Of a DNA stretch of 5,420 nucleotides, positions 1-5,420 are shown one piece after another. Under the pieces are notes generated by a model. That model made no database searches. It saw only the letters and a program-made list of their open reading frames with translations, and was not told the DNA's origin. Position 1 is the stretch's first letter. Each line of letters starts with the position of its first letter. A program made the translations under genes and the position numbers. The stretch comes from Burkholderiaceae bacterium (GTDB lineage Bacteria; Pseudomonadota; Gammaproteobacteria; Burkholderiales; Burkholderiaceae): assembly GCA_947374315.1 (NCBI GenBank), contig CANCBK010000101.1, positions 1 through 5,420 on the forward strand, given 5' to 3'.

Positions 1-8
1 GGGTCAGA

Positions 9-39
9 TTGAAGCTTCACATGGACTCTCTGTCATAAT
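9..39 (+). promoter_or_regulatory. Tentative sigma-70 promoter for the alaA-hom-thrC-moeA transcript
   Basis: TTGAAG at 9-14 matches four of six bases of the -35 consensus, and CATAAT at 34-39 matches five of six of the -10 consensus. The 19-base spacer is longer than the preferred 17. An alternative pairing is TTCACA (16-21, five of six) with TATGAG (40-45, four of six) at 18 bases. Either would start transcription about 50 bases before the alaA GTG codon. Neither is strong, and a promoter further upstream, outside the window, is equally possible. Confidence 0.25.
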
Positions 40-44
40 TATGA
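33..44. repeat. 12-bp perfect palindrome TCATAATTATGA
   Basis: The twelve bases read identically on both strands. The palindrome covers the putative -10 element of the forward promoter, where a dimeric repressor could act. It is AT-rich and has no loop, so it would not make a useful RNA hairpin. The symmetry is seen directly; an operator role is inference, and a 12-base palindrome can occur by chance in AT-rich DNA. Confidence 0.35.
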
Positions 45-99
45 GGATTATAGCCAGCTGTTTTTTCCTAGATTTCAAGAACTTACCCTTTAATTTATT

Positions 100-1359
100 G
101 TGAAACCGATCCTAAAGTCCGAAAAACTCAATCACGTCTGTTACGACATTCGTGGACCCGTGCTGGAGCTTGCTCAGCGGATGGAGGAAGAGGGCCACAA
201 AATCATCAAATTAAACATCGGTAATGTGGGTGTTTTTGGCTTTGATCCTCCAGAAGAGATTCAGCTCGACATGATCCGTAATTTGGGTAATGCCTCAGCG
301 TACTCCGATTCCAAGGGAATCTTTGCGGCTCGCAAGGCAATCATGCAGTATTGCCAAGAAAAAGGCATCCAAGGCGTTACTTTGGATGACATCTATACCG
401 GTAATGGTGTTTCAGAACTCATCGTTTTAGCCATGAACGCATTGCTCAATAACGGCGATGAAGTCTTGGTCCCGGCGCCTGACTATCCTTTATGGACGGC
501 TGCGGTAAGTTTGTCTGGCGGTACTCCTGTCCATTACCTATGTGATGAGTCTAAAGAGTGGGCGCCCGATCTGGCCGACTTACGCAAAAAGATTACTCCG
601 CGCACCAAAGCGATTGTGGTGATTAATCCCAACAATCCAACGGGTGCAATTTACTCAACAGAGGTGTTGACGGAGCTGACTGCGATTGCGCGTGAGCATG
701 GCTTGATTCTGTTTGCTGATGAGATTTACGACAAGATGTTGTACGACCAAGAGAAGCACGTCTCATTGGCATCGCTATCTACGGATGTGGTCACCATCAC
801 CTTTAATGGTCTGTCGAAGAACTATCGCTCTTGCGGCTATCGCGCTGGTTGGATGGTGGTTTCAGGTGATAAAGAGATGATTCGAGATTACATCGAGGGT
901 CTTAATATGCTTTCCTCAATGCGTCTGTGCGCCAATGTGCCGGGCCAGTACGCTATCCAAACGGCTTTGGGTGGCTATCAAAGTATTAATGATTTAGTGA
1001 ATGAGGGTGGACGCTTGGCAAAGCAGCGCGATCTCGCTTGGAAGCTGATTACAGAAATTCCGGGGGTCACTTGCGTTAAACCTAAATCGGCTTTGTATCT
1101 TTTCCCCAAGCTGGATCCAGAGATGTACCCTATTGAAGATGACCAGCAATTTGTTGCGGACCTTCTCAAGGAAGAAAAAGTTTTATTGGTTCAGGGATCT
1201 GGTTTTAATTGGGTGAAGTCAGATCATTTCCGTGTAGTGTTCCTACCTCATGAAGATGTGCTTAAGGAGGCGATTGGTCGTCTTGCGCGTTTTCTGGAGC
1301 GTTATCGTCAAAAACATAGTCGCAAAGCGGCTAGCTCAACAGCAACAAAGGCATTATGA
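100..1359 (+). CDS. alaA: AlaA/AlaT-type PLP-dependent aminotransferase (glutamate-pyruvate aminotransferase)
   Basis: This cytoplasmic fold-type I aminotransferase most likely transfers the amino group of glutamate to pyruvate, giving alanine and 2-oxoglutarate; homologues are often labelled aspartate aminotransferase. The 419 residues match the E. coli AlaA family nearly end to end. The N-terminus carries the VCYDIRGP motif (13-20), the cofactor region contains NPNNPTG (176-182) with N179, D207 in FADEIY should bind the pyridine nitrogen, K240 in NGLSK is the expected Schiff-base lysine, and R378 in DHFR should bind the substrate carboxylate. The start is GTG; an in-frame stop at 91-93 rules out an earlier start, and the next ATG (181) would remove conserved residues. 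No Shine-Dalgarno sequence is visible. The last 15 or so residues form an Ala/Ser/Thr/Lys-rich tail beyond the usual end of about 405 residues. The stop overlaps the hom start. The family is certain; the preferred substrate is less so. Confidence 0.92.
   Translation: MKPILKSEKLNHVCYDIRGPVLELAQRMEEEGHKIIKLNIGNVGVFGFDPPEEIQLDMIRNLGNASAYSDSKGIFAARKAIMQYCQEKGIQGVTLDDIYTGNGVSELIVLAMNALLNNGDEVLVPAPDYPLWTAAVSLSGGTPVHYLCDESKEWAPDLADLRKKITPRTKAIVVINPNNPTGAIYSTEVLTELTAIAREHGLILFADEIYDKMLYDQEKHVSLASLSTDVVTITFNGLSKNYRSCGYRAGWMVVSGDKEMIRDYIEGLNMLSSMRLCANVPGQYAIQTALGGYQSINDLVNEGGRLAKQRDLAWKLITEIPGVTCVKPKSALYLFPKLDPEMYPIEDDQQFVADLLKEEKVLLVQGSGFNWVKSDHFRVVFLPHEDVLKEAIGRLARFLERYRQKHSRKAASSTATKAL
1347..1359 (+). 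promoter_or_regulatory. hom ribosome binding site and ATGA stop/start overlap
   Basis: AAAGG at 1347-1351 lies four bases ahead of the hom ATG (1356-1358) and is the only recognisable Shine-Dalgarno-like sequence at any of the four gene starts. The alaA stop TGA (1357-1359) shares bases with that ATG, giving a four-base overlap. This arrangement is typical of translational coupling, in which ribosomes finishing alaA restart on hom. It supports the hom start and a shared transcript. Confidence 0.65.
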
Positions 1360-2666
1360 AACCGATTCAAGTGGGTCTATTAGGTATTGGAACTGTAGGT
1401 GGTGGTGTATTCACTGTTCTCGAGCGTAATCAAGACGAGATTACGCGCCGCGCTGGTCGTGGCATTCATATTCATACAGTGGCCGATCTCAATGTAGAGC
1501 GCGCTAAAGAATTGGTAAAGGATCACGCCCAAGTGGTGAGTGATGCTCGCGCTGTCATCAATAATCCTGAAATCGATATCGTCGTTGAGTTGATTGGTGG
1601 CTACGGTATCGCGAAAGATTTAGTTTTAGAAGCTATCGCCGCTGGTAAGCATGTGGTTACAGCCAATAAGGCTTTGATTGCTGTTCACGGCAATGAGATT
1701 TTTAAAGCTGCGCATGAAAAAGGCGTGATGGTGGCATTTGAAGCTGCGGTCGCTGGTGGTATTCCAATTATTAAAGCGCTGCGTGAAGGCTTAACTGCGA
1801 ATCGTATCGAGTGGATTGCCGGCATCATTAATGGCACGACGAACTTCATTCTTTCTGAGATGCGCGACAAGGGCTTGGACTTTGCGACCGCCTTGAAGGA
1901 GGCGCAGCGCTTGGGTTATGCCGAGGCAGATCCAACATTTGATATTGAAGGTGTGGATGCTGCTCACAAGGCAACCATCATGAGTGCAATTGCATTTGGT
2001 ATTCCGATGCAGTTTGAAAAAGCCCATGTTGAAGGCATTACGAAGTTAAATGCAATCGATATTAAATATGCTGAACAGTTGGGCTATCGCATTAAGTTGC
2101 TCGGCATCGCTAAAAAGACTACTACTGGCGTTGAGCTACGTGTTCACCCAACCTTGATTCCGACCAAGCGTTTAATCGCTAACGTCGAGGGTGCCATGAA
2201 TGCAGTGCAGGTATTCGGCGATGCAGTGGGGACTACGCTCTACTACGGTAAAGGCGCGGGCTCTGAGCCAACTGCCTCTGCTGTGATTGCGGATTTAGTG
2301 GATATCACCCGTTTACTGGGCGCGAGTCCTGAAAACCGTGTTCCCTACTTGGCGTTCCAGCCTGATGCGGTGCACGATATCACCGTATTGCCCATGGGTG
2401 AAATTACCACCAGCTATTACTTGCGTTTGCGTGTCGCAGACCAAGCTGGCGTGTTAGCTGACATTACTAAGATCTTGGCTGCTCATAGCATCTCGATTGA
2501 TGCGCTTTTGCAAAAAGAAGCGGATGAAGGAGAAAGCCAAACTGATTTGGTTGCTCTGACTCATGAGACCAAGGAAAAGCACATGCTTGCAGCGATTCAG
2601 GAGATTCAGAGTCTGAAGACTGTTGCCGGTGAAGTCGTGAAGATCCGCTTAGAGAATCTGTCTTAA
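1356..2666 (+). CDS. hom: Homoserine dehydrogenase, monofunctional, with C-terminal ACT domain
   Basis: This enzyme reduces aspartate 4-semialdehyde to homoserine with NAD(P)H, at the branch leading to threonine and methionine. The 436 residues are the usual length of the monofunctional form. A Rossmann nucleotide-binding domain opens with GLLGIGTVGGGV (7-18) and includes TANKALIA (102-109) with K105. The catalytic domain carries GIINGTTNF (156-164) and the family signature from A183 to K205, including E190, D192-P193, D196, D201 and K205; D201 and K205 correspond to the catalytic Asp and Lys of yeast homoserine dehydrogenase. An ACT domain (about 354-432) with ADQAGVLADI suggests feedback inhibition by threonine; that is family knowledge, not seen directly. 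No aspartokinase domain is fused, unlike E. coli ThrA and MetL. It is coupled to alaA upstream and sits 8 bases before thrC. Confidence 0.97.
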   Translation: MKPIQVGLLGIGTVGGGVFTVLERNQDEITRRAGRGIHIHTVADLNVERAKELVKDHAQVVSDARAVINNPEIDIVVELIGGYGIAKDLVLEAIAAGKHVVTANKALIAVHGNEIFKAAHEKGVMVAFEAAVAGGIPIIKALREGLTANRIEWIAGIINGTTNFILSEMRDKGLDFATALKEAQRLGYAEADPTFDIEGVDAAHKATIMSAIAFGIPMQFEKAHVEGITKLNAIDIKYAEQLGYRIKLLGIAKKTTTGVELRVHPTLIPTKRLIANVEGAMNAVQVFGDAVGTTLYYGKGAGSEPTASAVIADLVDITRLLGASPENRVPYLAFQPDAVHDITVLPMGEITTSYYLRLRVADQAGVLADITKILAAHSISIDALLQKEADEGESQTDLVALTHETKEKHMLAAIQEIQSLKTVAGEVVKIRLENLS

Positions 2667-2674
2667 TATAAATC

Positions 2675-4117
2675 ATGCGTTACCAATCTACTCGGGGCAA
2701 TAGCCCACAGCAATCCTTTCTCGAAATCCTACTTGGCGGCTTAGCTCCAGACGGCGGCTTGTATTTGCCAACGGAATATCCTAAGGTCACTAAAGCGCAA
2801 TTAGACGCATGGCGTGGTATGTCTTATGCAGATCTCGCTTATGAGGTGTTGAGTTTGTATTGCGATGACATCCCCGAAGAGGATTTGCGTGCTTTGTTGC
2901 GCAAGACCTATACCGAGCAAGTCTATTGCAATGGCCGCACCGAAGATAACGCCAAAGACATTACGCCCCTACATTGGCTTGGCGAAGAGCAGGGTACTCG
3001 CATTGGTTTGTTGAGTTTGTCGAATGGCCCAACTTTAGCCTTTAAAGATATGGCTATGCAGTTGCTTGGCAATCTCTTTGAATATGCCTTGCAGAAGAAA
3101 GGTCAAAAGCTTAATATTTTGGGCGCTACCTCTGGTGATACTGGTAGTGCGGCTGAATATGCCATGCGTGGCAAAGAGGGCGTGAAGGTGTTCATGTTGT
3201 CACCGCGCGGCAAGATGAGTGCTTTCCAATCTGCGCAGATGTATTCTTTGCAAGATCCCAATATCTTTAACTTGGCTGTTGCTGGTGTGTTTGATGATTG
3301 TCAAGATATTGTGAAGGCAGTGAGCAATGATCACGCCTTTAAAGCAAGCAACCAAATTGGTACCGTGAATTCGATTAACTGGGGTCGTGTTGTAGCTCAG
3401 GTCGTGTATTACTTCCAAGGGTATTTATTAGCAACGAAATCTAGTTCTGAAAAAGTGTCCTTTACGGTGCCTTCTGGTAACTTTGGCAACATCTGCGCTG
3501 GCCACATTGCCCGCATGATGGGTTTGCCAATTGAGCATTTGGTTGCCGCCACCAATGAGAATGATGTTCTTGATGAATTCTTCCGTACTGGCGTGTATCG
3601 CGCACGTAAGTCTGCCGAGACACTGCATACCTCTAGTCCCTCCATGGATATTTCTAAGGCGAGCAACTTTGAGCGTTTTGTTTTCGATCTCATGGGTCAG
3701 AACGGCAAAGCAACTGCGGAGATGTTCAGGCAAGTTGATCAAGCTGGTGGTTTTGATATCTCCAAAGATGCCATCTTCAAAGAGATCACCCAATATGGCT
3801 TCCAGTCAGGTCGTAGCACCCATCAAAATCGCCTAGATACTATTCGTAATATTGATAAGCAATATGGCGTCATGATTGATACTCATACTGCTGATGGCGT
3901 GAAGGTCGCCCGCGAGCATTTGCAAGCAGGCATTCCGATGATTGTTTTGGAAACTGCCTTGCCCATTAAGTTTGAAGAAACGATTGAAGTGGCCTTGGGC
4001 CGCCCAGCAGAATGTCCAGCAGCATTCAAAGATATCAAGTCAAAGCCACAGCGCGTTGAAAATATCGATGCGGATGTCAATCAAGTTAAACACTTCATCA
4101 CCACCCATCTCAATTAA
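2675..4117 (+). CDS. thrC: Threonine synthase
   Basis: This PLP enzyme converts O-phosphohomoserine and water to threonine and phosphate, the last step of threonine synthesis, in the cytoplasm. The 480 residues fit the longer threonine synthase class with an N-terminal Thr_synth_N domain (about 2-80, opening MRYQSTRG and containing GGLAPDGGLYLP at 21-32). K124 in LAFKDMAMQ is the expected PLP lysine. ATSGDTGSAA (151-160) and SGNFGN (267-272) form the cofactor-binding loops, and NSINWGR (232-238) is a conserved active-site segment. A TAA in the same frame at 2669-2671 makes ATG 2675 the first possible start. No Shine-Dalgarno sequence lies at a normal distance, so translation may depend on ribosomes arriving from hom, 8 bases upstream. 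Homoserine kinase, which makes its substrate, is absent from the window and must be encoded elsewhere. Nothing suggests truncation or a frameshift. Confidence 0.97.
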   Translation: MRYQSTRGNSPQQSFLEILLGGLAPDGGLYLPTEYPKVTKAQLDAWRGMSYADLAYEVLSLYCDDIPEEDLRALLRKTYTEQVYCNGRTEDNAKDITPLHWLGEEQGTRIGLLSLSNGPTLAFKDMAMQLLGNLFEYALQKKGQKLNILGATSGDTGSAAEYAMRGKEGVKVFMLSPRGKMSAFQSAQMYSLQDPNIFNLAVAGVFDDCQDIVKAVSNDHAFKASNQIGTVNSINWGRVVAQVVYYFQGYLLATKSSSEKVSFTVPSGNFGNICAGHIARMMGLPIEHLVAATNENDVLDEFFRTGVYRARKSAETLHTSSPSMDISKASNFERFVFDLMGQNGKATAEMFRQVDQAGGFDISKDAIFKEITQYGFQSGRSTHQNRLDTIRNIDKQYGVMIDTHTADGVKVAREHLQAGIPMIVLETALPIKFEETIEVALGRPAECPAAFKDIKSKPQRVENIDADVNQVKHFITTHLN

Positions 4118-4131
4118 GTAAATTAAGCCCA
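4112..4131 (+). other. thrC-moeA junction with short direct repeat and second in-frame stop
   Basis: AATTAAG occurs at 4112-4118 and again at 4121-4127, a nine-base repeat unit that covers the end of thrC and the gap. The second copy places another TAA (4124-4126) in the thrC frame, so the gene has a back-up stop three codons after the first. There is no hairpin or T-run, so transcription should continue into moeA. No Shine-Dalgarno sequence stronger than TAAG is present before the moeA ATG. Confidence 0.5.
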
Positions 4132-5397
4132 ATGACTAAGCCTCCGATGTTGACTGCAGGGCAGGCCTTAGAACATTTGCTCTCCCATGCAAAGCCTGTC
4201 GGTGAGAGCGAGTCTGTTGTCATGCAGGCCGCTTTAGGGCGTATCCTCGCAGATAATGTAAGTAGCCTGGTAGATGTGCCCCCTCTAGATAACACCTCGA
4301 TGGATGGCTACGCAGTTCGAATATCGGATACCAGTATTCCGGGAGGCATTCTCAAGATTGCGCAACGCATTCCGGCTGGATCTATGGGGATGCAGCTAGA
4401 GCCAGGAACTGCAGCCAGAATCTTTACCGGCGCCCCAGTTCCGCCTGGTGCTAATGCCGTTGTCATGCAAGAAGATTGCACTGTTTTAGAGGGAGCGGCC
4501 GATCAGGTCCAAATTAATATTGCGCCAACATCGGGTCAGTGGATTCGTAAGCAGGGCGAAGATTTAACGGCAGGCAAGACCGCATTAACTGCAGGTACTT
4601 TCTTGCGCCCGCAGGAGCTTGGTGTTGCCGCATCTGCTGGCTTAACGCATTTAAATGTGAGACGCAAAGTCAGGGTAGCCACATTTTTTACTGGTGATGA
4701 ACTTTCTCTCCCCGGTGAGCCGCTTAAACCAGGCGGCATTTACAACTCCAATCGTGATACTTTGTTGGCGTGTATTCAATCTCTGGGTTGCGAAGCCACC
4801 GATCTTGGCATTGTCCCGGATAATTTGAATGCAACAAAAGCGGCTTTGCGTAGAGCAAGTAAAGATCACGATTTGATCATTACCTCTGGTGGAGTATCTG
4901 TCGGTGAAGAAGATCATATTAAGCCGGCGGTCACCGCAGAAGGTAGGCTTGATCTTTGGCAGATTGCCATTAAGCCTGGCAAACCTTTGGCTTTTGGTGC
5001 CGTGCGCAAATCAGATGCTCCTAAGAGCGGCGACATTGAAGCTGGTGCTGAAGCGGAAACTTGGTTTATCGGTCTGCCTGGCAACCCTGTATCAAGCTTT
5101 GTCACTTTCCTATTGTTTGTGCGGCCATTTATTCTTAAGCTGCAAGGGCGTGACACAAGTCCACCACAGACCTACCCAATGCGGGCTGACTTTGATTGGC
5201 TTAAGGCGGATCGTCGCAATGAGTTTCTTCGCGTCAAAATAAACGCGCAGGGTGGTTTGGATCTATTCCCAAATCAAAGCTCTGGAGTGCTCACAAGCGC
5301 CTCTTGGGGGGATGGTTTGGTAGATTGCCCGCCAGGACAAACCTTCAAGGCGGGCGAGCTGGTGAGATACATCCCCTTTAACGCCTTGCTTAGCTAA
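4132..5397 (+). CDS. moeA: Molybdopterin molybdotransferase MoeA
   Basis: MoeA catalyses the last common step of molybdenum cofactor synthesis: adenylylated molybdopterin plus molybdate gives active cofactor and AMP. The 421 residues are close to the usual length of about 410. Visible motifs, in order, are PPLDNTSMDGYAVR (50-63, with D58), IFTGAPVPPGANAVV (97-111), TGDEL (187-191) and TSGGVSVGEED (251-261) of the MogA-like domain, KPGKP (281-285), GLPGNPVSSF (314-323), and a C-terminal domain (about 345-417). Between the KPGKP and GLPGNP motifs, residues 290-310 form a loop about 16 residues longer than I recall for E. coli MoeA. ATG 4132 is the start chosen; M6 (4147) is an alternative, and neither has a clear ribosome binding site. 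It lies 14 bases after thrC, probably on the same transcript, though the pathway is unrelated. The 23 bases after the stop show no terminator, so further cofactor genes may follow. Confidence 0.96.
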   Translation: MTKPPMLTAGQALEHLLSHAKPVGESESVVMQAALGRILADNVSSLVDVPPLDNTSMDGYAVRISDTSIPGGILKIAQRIPAGSMGMQLEPGTAARIFTGAPVPPGANAVVMQEDCTVLEGAADQVQINIAPTSGQWIRKQGEDLTAGKTALTAGTFLRPQELGVAASAGLTHLNVRRKVRVATFFTGDELSLPGEPLKPGGIYNSNRDTLLACIQSLGCEATDLGIVPDNLNATKAALRRASKDHDLIITSGGVSVGEEDHIKPAVTAEGRLDLWQIAIKPGKPLAFGAVRKSDAPKSGDIEAGAEAETWFIGLPGNPVSSFVTFLLFVRPFILKLQGRDTSPPQTYPMRADFDWLKADRRNEFLRVKINAQGGLDLFPNQSSGVLTSASWGDGLVDCPPGQTFKAGELVRYIPFNALLS

Positions 5398-5420
5398 AGT
5401 CAGTCGGCGAGCACAAGCAA

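Larger units (their letters stand above)
1..99. other. Non-coding leader upstream of alaA
   Basis: This short AT-rich stretch lies ahead of the first gene. No coding region is convincing here. One forward frame is open from position 2 to a stop at 101-103, but its 33 codons look like no protein I recognise. The leader contains a 10-bp perfect palindrome at 10-19 (TGAAGCTTCA), a 12-bp perfect palindrome at 33-44, the 6-bp palindrome CAGCTG at 55-60 and a run of six T at 61-66. I see no threonine- or alanine-rich leader peptide and no attenuator-like GC-rich hairpin, so leader-peptide control as in the enterobacterial thr operon is not supported. Confidence 0.6.

Noticed and set aside
45..66. 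T-run after CAGCTG as a rho-independent terminator of an upstream gene
   Set aside because: No GC-rich stem precedes the six T; CAGCTG has no loop and the nearest complementary arms (35-39 with 47-51) are five A/T pairs only.
2..103. Open forward frame ending in a TGA that overlaps the alaA GTG start, possibly the end of an upstream gene
   Set aside because: Its 33 codons resemble no protein I know, the stretch is AT-rich and contains palindromes and promoter-like elements, and an open frame of this length occurs often by chance. The sequence to the left would settle it.
1315..1359. Thr-containing end of alaA acting as an attenuation leader for hom
   Set aside because: Only two Thr codons are present, there is no terminator-like hairpin, and the segment is continuous with an intact aminotransferase.
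101..1366. Identical ten bases TGAAACCGAT at the starts of alaA (101-110) and hom (1357-1366)
   Set aside because: Both proteins happen to begin Met-Lys-Pro-Ile; the match stops there, and ten bases at shared codons is not evidence of a functional repeat.
3428..3793. 121-codon minus-strand frame opposite thrC
   Set aside because: It is antisense to conserved thrC sequence with no recognisable motif, a typical by-product of codon bias.
3531..3836. 101-codon forward frame inside thrC
   Set aside because: It lies in another frame within the conserved threonine synthase coding region, has no recognisable domain and no ribosome binding site; the thrC frame fully explains the stretch.
4889..5242. 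117-codon forward frame inside moeA
   Set aside because: It overlaps the conserved MogA-like domain of moeA in another frame. Its leucine-rich, hydrophobic composition follows from the shifted codons.

Overview
The window is an ordinary, gene-dense stretch of a bacterial chromosome. It holds four intact genes, all on the + strand and packed almost without gaps: an AlaA/AlaT-type aminotransferase (alaA), homoserine dehydrogenase (hom), threonine synthase (thrC) and molybdopterin molybdotransferase (moeA). Protein signatures, the moderate GC content and the gene order suggest a betaproteobacterium. A small-genome freshwater member of the Burkholderiaceae such as Polynucleobacter is my best guess; it rests on remembered family resemblance, not on a search.

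Layout: positions 1-99 are a short non-coding leader with a tentative promoter, two perfect palindromes (10 and 12 bp) and a T-run. alaA (100-1359) starts with GTG and overlaps hom (1356-2666) by four bases in an ATGA stop/start junction. hom is followed after 8 bases by thrC (2675-4117), and thrC after 14 bases by moeA (4132-5397). The last 23 bases show no recognisable feature. The spacing strongly suggests a single transcript, probably started upstream of alaA and possibly continuing beyond the window.

How the genes fit together: hom and thrC supply two of the three steps from aspartate semialdehyde to threonine. The middle enzyme, homoserine kinase, is not in the window, nor is an aspartokinase. 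AlaA moves amino groups between glutamate and pyruvate (alanine) and could in principle also supply aspartate, which would tie it to the pathway; this is inference. moeA inserts molybdenum into molybdopterin and has no evident metabolic link to threonine, so it is probably the first molybdenum-cofactor gene of a neighbouring block that shares the transcript.

I found no mobile element, CRISPR array, RNA gene, broken gene or clearly new system. The points worth a second look are modest: the palindromic leader, the scarcity of Shine-Dalgarno sequences at the gene junctions, an unusual loop insertion in MoeA, and an extra C-terminal tail on AlaA.
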